Below are positions 1-9,043 of a DNA stretch of 64,000 bases, piece by piece; the stretch's first letter is position 1; each line of letters opens with the position of its first letter. This DNA is from an uncultured Streptococcus sp. (GTDB lineage Bacteria; Bacillota; Bacilli; Lactobacillales; Streptococcaceae): assembly GCF_905372115.1 (NCBI RefSeq), contig NZ_CAJPNR010000006.1, forward strand, positions 1 to 64,000, read 5' to 3'. The position numbers and the translations under genes are program-made. A model generated the notes under the pieces. It was given only the letters and a program-made list of their open reading frames with translations, was not told the origin of the DNA and did no database searches.

Positions 1-51
1 TATTATAACAAAATTATATAAAAATGCCTACAAAACTACTTCTTTATTTGT

Positions 52-57
52 TATAAT
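52..57 (+). promoter_or_regulatory. Extended -10 promoter for the polysaccharide deacetylase
   Basis: A perfect TATAAT at 52-57 is preceded by TG at 49-50, an extended -10 element. No convincing -35 hexamer is seen about 17 bp upstream. It lies 50 bases before the ATG at 108, with a ribosome site AAAGGAGA at 95-103. The first 107 bases otherwise hold no gene. Confidence 0.6.
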
Positions 58-107
58 AGATGTAAATTTCCGCAAGGAATTGTAATTTTTTTAAAAAAGG
101 AGATATT

Positions 108-1073
108 ATGACAGGAAAACACAGAGGAAATCGCATGCAGCAACGCAAAGCTAGGAAAAGAGCTATTTTGCTTTCTTTAACAAGTTTATTACTTTTTCTT
201 GTCCTGATTGTAGGTGGCTTTTCTTTACTAGCCAAGCTGCAGAACTCACACAACCAAAAAGAAGCTAATAATGTGTCAACGAACCAAGTCAATACTTCAT
301 CTAAAACTTCGTCAGCACCGACTCGGGAAAAAAAGACGACTTCGGATGACAGCAACAAAGACAAGGTAAAATGGGTCAAACAAGACCAACCAGTTCAAGT
401 ACCTATCTTGATGTATCATGCTATTCACGTCATGGATCCTTCAGAAGCAGCTAACGCCGGTTTGATTGTGGACCCAGCCACATTTGAAAGTCATCTGAAA
501 GCCTTGAAAGACGCAGGCTACTATCCACTAACACCAGCAGAAGCATACAAGGTACTGACGGAGAACGTCCTGCCAGAAAACAAAAAAGTCGTCTGGCTGA
601 CCTTCGATGACAGTTTAAAGGATTTCTATACTAATGCCTTTCCGCTTCTCCAGAAATATGACATGAAAGCAACCAATAATGTCATTACCGGATTTGTTCA
701 AGCAGGGCGTGAAGATATGCTGACGCTAGATGAGATAAAGGAAATGAAGGAAAAAGGCATGTCCTTTGAAGACCATACCGTCAACCATCCTGACCTCTCA
801 GCGACTGCAGAAGACCAACAAAAAATTGAGTTAAAAGACTCCAAGTCTTACTTAGACAAGGAACTGTCTCAAACCACAACAACTGTTGCCTATCCATCTG
901 GACGATACAGTGATGCAACCTTGCAGATTGCTGAAAGCCTTGGCTACAAGATGGGACTGACAACCAATAACGGACTAGCTTCCCTATCAAATGGCTTGCT
1001 CTCACTCAACCGCGTACGCGTTAATCCAACCACCACTGCAGAAGACCTGCTAAATGAAATCGCAACAAACTAA
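108..1073 (+). CDS. Membrane-anchored polysaccharide deacetylase (NodB/CE4 family)
   Basis: 321 residues. A basic N-terminus is followed by one hydrophobic segment (about residues 21-42), which suggests a membrane anchor with the enzyme outside the cell. A Ser/Thr-rich linker (about 50-90) leads to a NodB-type domain that begins at the VPILMYHAI motif near residue 98. The CE4 metal and catalytic signature is visible: TFDDS with Asp167 and Asp168, then His223 and His227 in an HxxxH motif. CE4 enzymes remove N- or O-acetyl groups from peptidoglycan or other surface glycans, which often gives lysozyme resistance. The substrate here cannot be read from sequence. The gene appears monocistronic, with its own promoter and a strong terminator, and converges on the nucleoside operon. 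Confidence 0.85.
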   Translation: MTGKHRGNRMQQRKARKRAILLSLTSLLLFLVLIVGGFSLLAKLQNSHNQKEANNVSTNQVNTSSKTSSAPTREKKTTSDDSNKDKVKWVKQDQPVQVPILMYHAIHVMDPSEAANAGLIVDPATFESHLKALKDAGYYPLTPAEAYKVLTENVLPENKKVVWLTFDDSLKDFYTNAFPLLQKYDMKATNNVITGFVQAGREDMLTLDEIKEMKEKGMSFEDHTVNHPDLSATAEDQQKIELKDSKSYLDKELSQTTTTVAYPSGRYSDATLQIAESLGYKMGLTTNNGLASLSNGLLSLNRVRVNPTTTAEDLLNEIATN

Positions 1074-1080
1074 TCTTATT

Positions 1081-1112
1081 AAAAAGCCTGCTTCACCTGA
1101 AGCAGGCTTTTT
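1081..1112 (+). terminator. Rho-independent terminator after the deacetylase gene
   Basis: An 11-bp stem (AGCCTGCTTCA paired with TGAAGCAGGCT) with a 2-base loop sits between an A run and a T run, 7 bases after the stop codon. The flanking A and T runs mean it may also work for minus-strand transcripts. Confidence 0.9.
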
Positions 1113-1140
1113 CTATTCCTATGATTATAGCTTCTTTCAA

Positions 1141-1173
1141 ACACCAAAAACACCAGCTCCAAAGAACTGGTGT
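1141..1173 (-). terminator. Terminator of the nucleoside salvage operon
   Basis: Read on the minus strand, ACACCAG and CTGGTGT form a 7-bp stem around a 10-base loop and are followed by TTTTT. It starts 7 bases beyond the stop codon of the last permease gene. Confidence 0.85.
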
Positions 1174-1179
1174 AAAGGT

Positions 1180-2136
1180 TTATTTAGACTTGATATAGTT
1201 GATACCATCCGCTTTCGGAGCAACAGCTTTACCAAAGAATGCCGCAAGGACTACAATCGTCAAGACGTATGGCGCAATCTGCAGATAAACCGTTGGAACG
1301 CTTGAAAGCAAAGGCAACTGGTTCCCGATAACCGCCAAACTTTGGGAAGCTCCAAAGAAGAGACTCGCCAACATGGCACCAATAGGACTCCATTTACCAA
1401 AAATCATAGCTGCCAAGGCGATAAATCCTGGACCTACGATAGTTGTCACAGCAAAGTTAACAGAGATAGACTGAGCATAAATAGCTCCTCCAATACCACC
1501 GAGCAGACCAGAGATCATGACACCGTAATAACGCATGAGGTAAACATTGATTCCCAAGGTATCTGCCGCCTGCGGATGCTCTCCGACTGAGCGAAGACGC
1601 AGTCCGAATTTGGTCTTAAACATGACAAACCAAGCAAGGAAAGAGAAAGCAATGGCAAGATAACCAACCAAGCTTGTATGTTTGAAGAAAATATCTCCCA
1701 AGACTGGAATATCAGACAGGACAGGGAAATTAAACTTGCCGAATGAACGCTGAATATTATCCGTTTGTCCCTTGTTATAAATAGCTTTAACAAGAAAAAT
1801 TGCCAAGGCAGGAGCCAGCAAGTTCAGCACTGTACCACTCACAACGTGGTCCGCGCGGAAAGTAATAGTTGCTACAGCATGGATAAGAGAGAAGACAACT
1901 CCGACCAAACCAGCAGCAATCAAAGAAAGCCACGGAGTCGCACTACCAAAACTCTTCTCGAAAGTCAGGTTAAAGAGAACGCCTGTAAAAGCCCCCATAA
2001 CCATGATTCCTTCCAAGCCGACATTAACCACACCAGCGTGTTCAGAGTAAGCCCCGCCAATACTTGTGAAAATCAAGGGAGCCGCATAAATCAGCATAGA
2101 TGATACTAATAAACTTAATACCGTTACAATATTCAT
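1180..2136 (-). CDS. Nucleoside ABC transporter permease (second subunit)
   Basis: 318 residues with repeated long hydrophobic segments, of the BPD_transp_2 type permease family found in BmpA-dependent nucleoside importers (RnsD of Streptococcus mutans, NupC of lactococci, YufQ of Bacillus). Gly-rich motifs such as GLEGIMVMGAF and GLLGGIGGAIY are typical of this family. It is the last gene of the operon, 1 base downstream of the other permease gene, so the two are almost certainly translated together and form the membrane heterodimer. The S. mutans RnsBACD system has the same subunit order. The function is inferred from family and neighbours, and which nucleosides are carried cannot be told. 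Confidence 0.88.
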   Translation of the reverse strand: MNIVTVLSLLVSSMLIYAAPLIFTSIGGAYSEHAGVVNVGLEGIMVMGAFTGVLFNLTFEKSFGSATPWLSLIAAGLVGVVFSLIHAVATITFRADHVVSGTVLNLLAPALAIFLVKAIYNKGQTDNIQRSFGKFNFPVLSDIPVLGDIFFKHTSLVGYLAIAFSFLAWFVMFKTKFGLRLRSVGEHPQAADTLGINVYLMRYYGVMISGLLGGIGGAIYAQSISVNFAVTTIVGPGFIALAAMIFGKWSPIGAMLASLFFGASQSLAVIGNQLPLLSSVPTVYLQIAPYVLTIVVLAAFFGKAVAPKADGINYIKSK

Positions 2137-2137
2137 C

Positions 2138-3232
2138 CTAGTTTCCCTCCTTCACTTTTTTAGCTTCTTGGCGACGATTTTTAAGGAAATCAAAGATAGT
2201 CATACCTGTCATACGCTCAATCAGATAGTGGGCGCTGACAAAGAAGATAATAGAAGCTGTTACGATGTTTACAAGTTCTGTTGGAATCTGAGCTACGTTC
2301 ATACCTGGAGCACCAACACTCAGAACCGCAAAGAGGAAGGCTGCAAAGAGGATTCCAATTGGAGAATTGGCTGCCAAAAGACTTACCGCCATACCATTGA
2401 AACCAACACTCAAGGAACTTCCTTGAACAAAGACATTCTGATAAGTTCCAAGTCCTTCTACTACTCCTCCAAGTCCTGCAAGAGCACCTGAAATAATCAT
2501 AGATACGATAATAGTACGCTTAGATGACATCCCTGCATATTCAGATGCATTTGGATTAAGCCCTACAGCACGAATTTCAAAACCAAGTGTTGTTTTCTTA
2601 AGCAAATACCAAATAACCACTACTGCAATCAAGGCAAAGAAGATACCGATATTCATCCGAGAGTTAGACGTAAGACTTCTCAACCACTCTGTTTGATAAA
2701 TCGCATTGGCACTGACACGCTTACTAGAGTCAACACTCTGCATCACAGATTCTGGGAAACTATGAATAAGAGCATTTCCAACAAAAAGAACAATATAGTT
2801 CATCATAATGGTTACGATAACTTCACTCGTTCCCAGATAAGCGCGTAGAATTCCTGGAATAGCACCAACAATACCACCAGCCACTGCTGCAATGACTACA
2901 GTCGCCAATAACATCAGAGGACGAGGTAAATTAGGGAAGGAAAGTGCAAACCAACCAGCCAAAATCCAGCCAGCTAAAGCTTGACCAGGAAGTCCAACAT
3001 TAAAGAATCCAGCACGGCTAGCTACAGCAAAGCCTAAACCGATGAGAATCAGAGGTCCCATTGCGCGAGAAATCTCACCCAAACTTCTCAAAGAACCAAA
3101 AGCTGTTTTAAAGAGGGACTCATACCCCCAGATAGCATCATAACCAAAGATGGCCATGACAACCGCTCCCAATAAAATCCCTAGAAGAACTGAGATTAAA
3201 GGAACCGCAATCTGTTGTGTTTTTTTAGACAT
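2138..3232 (-). CDS. Nucleoside ABC transporter permease (first subunit)
   Basis: 364 residues with many membrane segments, BPD_transp_2 family. It corresponds to RnsC/NupB/YufP-type subunits, which are longer than their partner and carry a large extracytoplasmic loop (about residues 165-200). I chose the ATG at 3232 (MSKKTQQ) because GAAGGGAG precedes it at good spacing. A longer open frame back to 3277 would lie inside the ATPase gene with no ribosome site. The start overlaps the ATPase stop codon by 8 bases, indicating translational coupling. Together with the next permease it forms the channel for nucleoside uptake. Confidence 0.88.
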   Translation of the reverse strand: MSKKTQQIAVPLISVLLGILLGAVVMAIFGYDAIWGYESLFKTAFGSLRSLGEISRAMGPLILIGLGFAVASRAGFFNVGLPGQALAGWILAGWFALSFPNLPRPLMLLATVVIAAVAGGIVGAIPGILRAYLGTSEVIVTIMMNYIVLFVGNALIHSFPESVMQSVDSSKRVSANAIYQTEWLRSLTSNSRMNIGIFFALIAVVVIWYLLKKTTLGFEIRAVGLNPNASEYAGMSSKRTIIVSMIISGALAGLGGVVEGLGTYQNVFVQGSSLSVGFNGMAVSLLAANSPIGILFAAFLFAVLSVGAPGMNVAQIPTELVNIVTASIIFFVSAHYLIERMTGMTIFDFLKNRRQEAKKVKEGN

Positions 3233-4760
3233 TTGAAGCTCCCTTCTGAATCTTACCACCAGCCATGAGAATACCAAGCTCTTGCTTATTAGTTTCCTCT
3301 GGAGTTACAATTCCCTGAATCTTACCATCGTGGATAACGGCGATTCTATCAGAAACATTGAGGATTTCGTCTAGCTCAAAGCTAACAACTAGGACAGCCT
3401 TGCCTTGAGTCCGTGCTTCAATCAAGCGTTTATGAATGTATTCAATCGCCCCCACATCAAGTCCGCGAGTTGGCTGACTGACAATCAGAAGGTCTGGATC
3501 ACGGTCCACTTCCCGAGCAATGATAGCTTTCTGCTGGTTTCCTCCTGAAAGAGCAGAAGCAGGTACATATTCGCTGGCCGCCCGAACATCAAATTCATCC
3601 ATCAACTTGCGTGCGTAAGAATAAATGTTACCGTAATTCAGGATTCCATTTTTACTGAGCGGTTCTTTATAGTAAGTCTGTAGAGCAATATTTTCAGATA
3701 TGGACATTGCTAGGACTAAACCATCACGGTGGCGGTCTTCAGGAACGTGGCTGACTTTCATTTCAGTTATCTGCCGCGGCTGCTTACCAATAATAGACTG
3801 GTTCTTAATTCTAATCTCGCCAGAGCTAGCTTTTCTAAGTCCTGTAATAGCCTGAATCAGCTCAGTTTGACCATTGCCGTCAATACCGGCAATCCCGACA
3901 ATCTCACCAGCACGGACATCAAGAGAAAGTCCCTTAACAGCTGGAACACCACGGTTTTCTTCAACAACAAGATTTTTTATTGACAAGACAGTTTCTTGAG
4001 GATTAGCAGGCTCTTTCGCAGTCTTGAAGGAAACAGCCCGGCCCACCATCATTTCAGCCAAATCTTGGTTAGTTGCACCAGCAATTTCGACTGTTTCAAT
4101 GGATTTTCCGCGACGAATAACCGTTACTCGGTCAGAAACTGCCCGAATCTCATCCAACTTGTGAGTGATAAGAATAATAGATTTTCCTTCTTTGACGAGA
4201 TTCTTCATGATTTTCATCAATTCATCGATCTCAGCTGGCGTCAGAACAGCTGTCGGCTCGTCAAAGATGAGAATGTCCGCCCCACGATAAAGAGTTTTCA
4301 GAATCTCAACCCGCTGCTGGGCACCGACAGAAATATCTTCAATCTTAGCAGATGGATCAACTGCCAAGCCGTATTTCTCAGAAAGTTCCTTTATTTCTTT
4401 AGTCGCGCCTTTCAAGTCCAACACACCATTTTTGGTGATTTCACTTCCAAGGATGATATTTTCAGCGACAGTAAATGCTTCAACAAGCATAAAGTGCTGG
4501 TGCACCATCCCAATACCAAGTGAGGCCGCCTTTGATGGAGAGTCCAGTTTAACTGACTTTCCATTCACTACAATCTCACCGCTGGTTGGCTCAAGCAGGC
4601 CAGCCAGCATATTCATCAAGGTTGACTTGCCGGCACCATTTTCTCCCAAAAGAGCGTGAATTTCACCTTTTCTGAGTTCCAAATTGATTTTATCATTGGC
4701 TACAAATTCACCAAAAATCTTGGTAATTTCTCGCATTTCAATGACATTTTCATGTGTCAT
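3225..4760 (-). CDS. Nucleoside ABC transporter ATP-binding protein (tandem ATPase)
   Basis: 511 residues with two ABC domains. The first (about 5-240) has Walker A GENGAGKST and Walker B DILIFDEPTAVL with an SVGAQQR signature. The second (about 255-500) has degenerate Walker A (GIDGNGQTE) and LSGGNQQK. This tandem layout with an imperfect second P-loop is typical of RnsA/NupA/YufO and sugar RbsA-type ATPases. It powers nucleoside import with the two downstream permeases and the upstream lipoprotein. The ATG at 4760 is preceded by a GGAAAGGA-like site. About 140 bases separate it from the lipoprotein gene and include a hairpin that may lower transcription into this gene. Confidence 0.92.
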   Translation of the reverse strand: MTHENVIEMREITKIFGEFVANDKINLELRKGEIHALLGENGAGKSTLMNMLAGLLEPTSGEIVVNGKSVKLDSPSKAASLGIGMVHQHFMLVEAFTVAENIILGSEITKNGVLDLKGATKEIKELSEKYGLAVDPSAKIEDISVGAQQRVEILKTLYRGADILIFDEPTAVLTPAEIDELMKIMKNLVKEGKSIILITHKLDEIRAVSDRVTVIRRGKSIETVEIAGATNQDLAEMMVGRAVSFKTAKEPANPQETVLSIKNLVVEENRGVPAVKGLSLDVRAGEIVGIAGIDGNGQTELIQAITGLRKASSGEIRIKNQSIIGKQPRQITEMKVSHVPEDRHRDGLVLAMSISENIALQTYYKEPLSKNGILNYGNIYSYARKLMDEFDVRAASEYVPASALSGGNQQKAIIAREVDRDPDLLIVSQPTRGLDVGAIEYIHKRLIEARTQGKAVLVVSFELDEILNVSDRIAVIHDGKIQGIVTPEETNKQELGILMAGGKIQKGASNV

Positions 4761-4851
4761 GGCTCTTTCCTTTCCAGAATTTCATTTTATTTCAATAAAA
4801 TTTACTAGCACAGCCAGTGCTAATAAATTCTACTGACACAAAGGCGTCTCA

Positions 4852-4892
4852 ATTTCAAAAAGAAGCGACCCTGCACGGTCGGATCGCTCTTA
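4852..4892 (-). terminator. Possible attenuator between the lipoprotein and ATPase genes
   Basis: On the minus strand an imperfect stem (AGCGA..CC with GG.TCGCT) is followed by TTCTTTTTG just after the lipoprotein stop codon. Such leaky intercistronic hairpins commonly let the binding lipoprotein be made in excess over the ATPase and permeases. A second small inverted repeat (TAGCAC/GTGCTA) lies at about 4804-4821. Confidence 0.5.
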
Positions 4893-4899
4893 AATTGTT

Positions 4900-5955
4900 T
4901 TATTTGTCAGGAACAGTGATGCTGCCGTCAAGGATTTTTGCTTTCGCTTCTTCAACAGCCTTTTTAGTATCTTCCGACAGGTTTGTAGTTGTCAAGTCAA
5001 CTCCACCGTCTTTCAGACCGAAGGTTGTAGTTTTACCGCCTGGGAATTTACCTTTGGCAGTTTGGTTAGCAATGTCTTGGACAGTCTTACCAACTTGTTT
5101 CAAGCTTGATGCCAAAACAAAGTTAGATTCTTTACCATCTTTAGACTTGTATTTACCTTCTTCAGTTTGGTCACGGTCAACACCGAGTACCCAAACTTTT
5201 TCATCTTCATTTCTTGTTTCGTTGATTGACTTAGCTTCGTTAAATACTCCAGCACCAGTTCCACCAGCAACTTGGTAAACCACATCTGCACCTGCAGCAT
5301 ATTGAGCAGCAGCAATTGTCTTACCTTTAGCTGCATCACCGAATGAGCCAGCATAGTCTACTTGAATCTTGATAGATGGGTCAACTGATTTCACACCAGC
5401 TTCGAAGCCTTTTTCAAAACGAGTGATAACTGCGCCTTCTATACCACCTATGAAACCAACTTGTTTTGTCTTAGTAGTTTTTGCAGCAGCAACACCAGCA
5501 AGGTAAGCAGCTTCATTATCAGCAAAAATAGCTGAAGCAACATTCTTTTGTCCTTCGATAACATCATCGACAATAACATAATTGATGTCTGTGTTATCTT
5601 GGGCAGCAGATTCAACCGCATCACGAAGAGCAAATCCGATACCATATACTAAATTATAACCATCCGTAGCAGCTTGGTTCAGGTTATTTGCATATTGAGA
5701 CTCATCATTAGACTGATAGTAAGTAAAGCCGTTATCTTTAGAAAGACCGTTTTCTTTACCCCAAGCTTGCAAACCTTCCCATGCAGACTGGTTGAATGAC
5801 TTATCATCAACACCGCCAGTATCAGTTACGATAGCAGCCTTCAAATCAGTTTTCGCGTTTGAAGAATCTGAGCGAGAAGCACGGTTTCCACATGCAGCAA
5901 GTCCGAATGCTGCGACAGTTGCTAGACCAAGACCTAGCCATTGTTTTTTGTTCAT
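4900..5955 (-). CDS. BMP-family nucleoside-binding lipoprotein
   Basis: 351 residues from the ATG at 5955, which has a strong AGGAGG nine bases upstream. The longer frame to 5994 lacks this. The N-terminus is a lipoprotein signal ending in the lipobox LAAC, with Cys22 as the lipidated residue. The rest matches the BMP/Med family (PF02608), including the DDKSFNQSAWEGL segment near the mature N-terminus and a GGTGAGVFNEA segment. Proteins of this family (RnsB, BmpA, YufN) bind nucleosides outside the cell and deliver them to the ABC importer encoded immediately downstream. It lies after cdd in the same direction, with 71 bases between them. Confidence 0.93.
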   Translation of the reverse strand: MNKKQWLGLGLATVAAFGLAACGNRASRSDSSNAKTDLKAAIVTDTGGVDDKSFNQSAWEGLQAWGKENGLSKDNGFTYYQSNDESQYANNLNQAATDGYNLVYGIGFALRDAVESAAQDNTDINYVIVDDVIEGQKNVASAIFADNEAAYLAGVAAAKTTKTKQVGFIGGIEGAVITRFEKGFEAGVKSVDPSIKIQVDYAGSFGDAAKGKTIAAAQYAAGADVVYQVAGGTGAGVFNEAKSINETRNEDEKVWVLGVDRDQTEEGKYKSKDGKESNFVLASSLKQVGKTVQDIANQTAKGKFPGGKTTTFGLKDGGVDLTTTNLSEDTKKAVEEAKAKILDGSITVPDK

Positions 5956-6026
5956 TTCTGAACCTCCTAAATAAGATGTGCAACACAGTTGCAAGTTTGA
6001 GTTTGGTCAGATGACCAATAACAGAC

Positions 6027-6416
6027 TTATGTTAAATCTGTAAAAGAATATGGAAGTAATTCCTTGACCGTCATCACGACCGTCGATTTATCTTTAGCGA
6101 CCAAGGTCACTTTTAGATCCTCAGCAAAAAATTCTGCCATTACTTGGCGGCAGGCACCACAAGGTGATATGGGTTTTTCTGTCTCACCATAGACAATCAG
6201 CTCCTCGAAGTCTAAAGCTCCTTCTGAAACCGCCTTAAAAATAGCTGTCCGTTCTCCGCAGTTGGTCAATCCAAAACTGGCATTTTCAACATTAACACCG
6301 GTAAATACCCGACCGTCTTTAGCGACTAAAACCGCTCCGATAGGGAAATGAGAATAGGGAACATAAGCATTTTTGCTGGCTTGGACAGCTAAGTCAATCA
6401 ACTCAGTAGTCGCCAC
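6027..6416 (-). CDS. cdd: Cytidine deaminase
   Basis: 129 residues, the normal size for the small tetrameric cytidine deaminases. Zinc ligands Cys53, Cys86 and Cys89 and the proton-shuttle Glu55 are all present in the TNCGER and PCGACR motifs, and the NVENAS motif binds the substrate. It converts cytidine and deoxycytidine to uridine and deoxyuridine. The start is a GTG at 6416, preceded by AAGGGAGAAG, and it overlaps the end of deoC by 14 bases, so translation is coupled. It sits in the nucleoside salvage operon between deoC and the binding lipoprotein, feeding uridine products to the phosphorylase. Confidence 0.96.
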   Translation of the reverse strand: MATTELIDLAVQASKNAYVPYSHFPIGAVLVAKDGRVFTGVNVENASFGLTNCGERTAIFKAVSEGALDFEELIVYGETEKPISPCGACRQVMAEFFAEDLKVTLVAKDKSTVVMTVKELLPYSFTDLT

Positions 6417-7065
6417 TAGCTTCTTCTCCCTTCATAATCGCCACACCGGCTGAAGTTCCGATACGAGTCGCACCTGCTTCAATAAAGGTCAGCGCATCTT
6501 CATAAGAACGAGCACCGCCAGAAGCCTTGACGCCCATGTCAGGACCAACTGTTTTTCTCATAAGGGCAACATCTGCGACTGTCGCACCGCCAGTTGAAAA
6601 TCCCGTAGAAGTCTTAACAAAATCAGCTCCAGCTTTCTGAGCCAGTTGGCAGGCTTTAACCTTTTCCTCATCTGTCAGTAGGCAAGTTTCCAGAATTACC
6701 TTGACCAAGGTACCGTTAGCAGCTTCTACAACCGCACGGATGTCTTGCTCTACCAAATCATAATTTTTAGACTTCAGAGCGCCGACATTGATGACCATAT
6801 CCACTTCGCCCGCACCCTTTTGAATTGCGTCCTTCGTTTCAAAAGCTTTCACATCGGAAGTGTTGGCTCCTAAAGGAAAACCAATTGGCACACAAACCTT
6901 GACATCTGAGCCTTTTAGCTGCTCCGCAGCAAACTCTATCCAGGTTGGATTGACACAGATACTGGCAAAATCATAAACTTTTGCTTCTTCAATTAACTTC
7001 AGAATCTGCTCTTCTGACGCTTCAGGTTTTAAAAGCGTATGGTCTATATATTTGTTTAATTTCAT
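6403..7065 (-). CDS. deoC: Deoxyribose-phosphate aldolase
   Basis: 220 residues, full length for class I DERA. The Schiff-base lysine is Lys151 in FVKTSTGF, and the supporting Asp89 (EVDMVIN) and Lys180 (GVKASGG) are in place. It cleaves 2-deoxyribose-5-phosphate to acetaldehyde and glyceraldehyde-3-phosphate, which lets deoxynucleoside sugar enter glycolysis. The ATG at 7065 is preceded by AGGAG. It follows pdp by 17 bases and overlaps cdd by 14, inside one operon. Confidence 0.97.
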   Translation of the reverse strand: MKLNKYIDHTLLKPEASEEQILKLIEEAKVYDFASICVNPTWIEFAAEQLKGSDVKVCVPIGFPLGANTSDVKAFETKDAIQKGAGEVDMVINVGALKSKNYDLVEQDIRAVVEAANGTLVKVILETCLLTDEEKVKACQLAQKAGADFVKTSTGFSTGGATVADVALMRKTVGPDMGVKASGGARSYEDALTFIEAGATRIGTSAGVAIMKGEEASGDY

Positions 7066-7082
7066 GTTTGCTTCTCCTAGAA

Positions 7083-8360
7083 TTAAGCAATAACCTCGAT
7101 AATCTCGCTTACTGCAACGCTTTCATCACCTATTTTAACATTTTTTTGAAAATCTGTAACTAGTTCTTGAGAAATTTTTTCATTTGAATAAATTTTTGCG
7201 AAAACTTCTCCAATTTCGACCTTGTCTCCGACTTTCTTTTCGAAAACAATTCCTGTTTCATAATCTAAGTCGTCAGATTTAACTGCGCGTCCTGCTCCAA
7301 GTCTCATGGCAAAGAGTCCGAACTCCATAGCAGGCAGTTCAGTGATATAACCTGCCTGTTCTGCTTTCACATCTACAATATGAGCTGCACTTGATGGACG
7401 ATAGAGATCTTCCAAGTCACCACCTTGAGCTACAACCATAGCTTCAAATTTCTTCAAAGCAGCACCGTTGGTCAGCTGTTCTCTTACTTCTTCCACCGTT
7501 TTCTCAACATCTGCTAGTCCGAGCATAATCTGAGCCAACTCACAAATGAAAGTTGTGATGTCTTCACGACCCCTGCCCTGCAAGATATCCAAAGCTTCTA
7601 AGATTTCCAGACGATTGCCGATGCTGGTTCCCAAAGGTTGACTCATATCTGTCAGAACAGCTACCGTTTTTCTGCCGACAGCCTTGCCCAAATCCACCAT
7701 AGTACGTGCTAGCACACGAGCATCATCTATATTTTTCATAAAGGCACCTTCACCGACCGTCACATCCAGAAGTATACTGTCTGCACCAGCAGCAATTTTC
7801 TTACTCATAACAGAGCTAGCTATCAGCGGAATCGTATCAACAGTTGCTGTTACATCTCGCAAGGCATAGAGCAACTTATCCGCCAGCACCAACTGATCAG
7901 ACTGACCGATAACGGACAAGCCGATTTCCTGCACCTGCTTGATAAAGTCTTGCTGACTGCGCTCTACCTGAAATCCTTTAATGGATTCCAATTTATCAAT
8001 GGTTCCTCCAGTATGGCCCAACCCGCGGCCGCTCATTTTAGCAACAGGCACACCGAAACTAGCTACCAATGGTACCAAGACCAGAGTTACTTTATCACCA
8101 ACACCGCCAGTAGAATGTTTATCTACTTTTATTCCCGTGATTTCTGACAGGTCAAACTGCTCACCAGTTCCAACCATGGTCATGGTTAAATCCGAAATTT
8201 CCCGAGTCGTCATGCCCTTAAAATAGACAGCCATCGCAAAGGCTGCCATTTGATAATCAGGCACCGTCCCGTCCACATAACCCTCAATCAGCCACTGGAT
8301 TTCCTGACTGGTCAGTTCCAGACCGTCTCTCTTCTTTTGGATAATATCTACAGCACGCAT
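7083..8360 (-). CDS. pdp: Pyrimidine-nucleoside phosphorylase
   Basis: 425 residues, glycosyltransferase family 3 nucleoside phosphorylase. The thymidine/pyrimidine phosphorylase signature (KMSGRGLGHTGGTIDKLE) is complete, together with the phosphate-binding KHSTGGVGDK segment. It splits uridine, deoxyuridine or thymidine with phosphate to free base and (deoxy)ribose-1-phosphate. I place the start at the ATG at 8360 (MRAVDII), 11 bases after AAGGAG. A GTG four codons upstream would overlap the ribosome site. The start lies 1 base after the methyltransferase stop codon, so the two genes are coupled. Confidence 0.95.
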   Translation of the reverse strand: MRAVDIIQKKRDGLELTSQEIQWLIEGYVDGTVPDYQMAAFAMAVYFKGMTTREISDLTMTMVGTGEQFDLSEITGIKVDKHSTGGVGDKVTLVLVPLVASFGVPVAKMSGRGLGHTGGTIDKLESIKGFQVERSQQDFIKQVQEIGLSVIGQSDQLVLADKLLYALRDVTATVDTIPLIASSVMSKKIAAGADSILLDVTVGEGAFMKNIDDARVLARTMVDLGKAVGRKTVAVLTDMSQPLGTSIGNRLEILEALDILQGRGREDITTFICELAQIMLGLADVEKTVEEVREQLTNGAALKKFEAMVVAQGGDLEDLYRPSSAAHIVDVKAEQAGYITELPAMEFGLFAMRLGAGRAVKSDDLDYETGIVFEKKVGDKVEIGEVFAKIYSNEKISQELVTDFQKNVKIGDESVAVSEIIEVIA

Positions 8361-8361
8361 C

Positions 8362-8949
8362 CTATTTTTCACTCCTTAGTATATAGTAGCCTTTGTCCTT
8401 CTTAACAATCTCACAATTACCGAAGATAGCTTCCATCTTCGACTTGGCACTGGGTGCTCCCTGCTTTTTCTGAATCACAAGGGTCAAATCTCCGCCTTCT
8501 GTCAAATGCTCATAGCTTCCTCTGATGACGTCGTGCACGACTTGCTTACCAGCACGAATAGGCGGATTACTGATAATATGGTCGAAAATTCCAGTAACCT
8601 TTTCATAGACATTTGACTGGAAGATATGAGCAAATACCTGATTCCTCTCAGCATTCTTCTGAGCTAAGTCCAAGGCCCTCTGGTTGATATCTACCATGGT
8701 CGCAGCCACTCCGTACGCTTTGGCTAAGGTCAAACCTAAAGGCCCATAGCCGCAACCAACATCCAAGACCCGTTCTCCAGCTTCAAAGTCCAAGACAGAC
8801 AAAAGGACCCGACTGCCATAATCAATCATCTTTTTACTGAAGACACCAGCATCTGTCAAAAAAGTCAGCCGCTGTCCTAACAGTTCCACATTTAATTCAT
8901 GAATATCATGTTTGGCATCAGGATTTTCTGCAAAATACATTTTAGTCAT
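8362..8949 (-). CDS. Class I SAM-dependent methyltransferase (RsmC-like)
   Basis: 195 residues with a Rossmann SAM-binding motif (VLDVGCGYGPLG, about residues 61-72), an acidic residue after strand 2 (MVDINQRAL), and the NPPI motif (about 128) typical of N-methylating RNA methyltransferases. The size and motifs match the single-domain MTS family related to 16S rRNA m2G methyltransferase RsmC. It is the first gene of the nucleoside salvage operon in this window, an association also seen in other streptococci. The true RNA target is not shown by sequence. The ribosome site is weak, and ATG codons at 8949 and 8940 are both possible. The first is kept because the MTKMYFAENP start is conserved in family members I know. 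Confidence 0.82.
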   Translation of the reverse strand: MTKMYFAENPDAKHDIHELNVELLGQRLTFLTDAGVFSKKMIDYGSRVLLSVLDFEAGERVLDVGCGYGPLGLTLAKAYGVAATMVDINQRALDLAQKNAERNQVFAHIFQSNVYEKVTGIFDHIISNPPIRAGKQVVHDVIRGSYEHLTEGGDLTLVIQKKQGAPSAKSKMEAIFGNCEIVKKDKGYYILRSEK

Positions 8950-8988
8950 ACAACCATTTTATCATAATTTTCCTAGAATTGTAAATCG

Positions 8989-9018
8989 TTTTCATTTCTC
9001 CAAAAAGTATGTTATACT
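8989..9018 (+). promoter_or_regulatory. Likely coaA promoter
   Basis: TATACT at 9013-9018 is preceded at 18 bp by TTTTCA (8989-8994). The region 8950-9043 is a divergent intergenic stretch between the methyltransferase operon and coaA, so it must also hold the minus-strand operon promoter, which I could not place with confidence. Confidence 0.45.
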
Positions 9019-9043
9019 AAAGTCCATCATACAGGAGTAACTT

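Noticed and set aside
1054..1305. Plus-strand open frame of 83 codons
   Set aside because: It starts inside the deacetylase gene, runs through two terminators and overlaps the permease gene. It has no ribosome site.
3996..4523. Plus-strand open frame of 175 codons
   Set aside because: It is antisense to the conserved ATPase gene, and its composition follows that gene's codon pattern.
4817..5278. Plus-strand open frame of 153 codons
   Set aside because: It is the mirror of the BMP lipoprotein gene and has neither a promoter nor a ribosome site.
6004..6019. Inverted repeat TTGGTCA-GA-TGACCAA between cdd and the lipoprotein gene as a possible operator
   Set aside because: The arms are 7 bp with a 2-base spacer and I found no second copy or promoter to support a regulatory role, so I did not list it as a feature.
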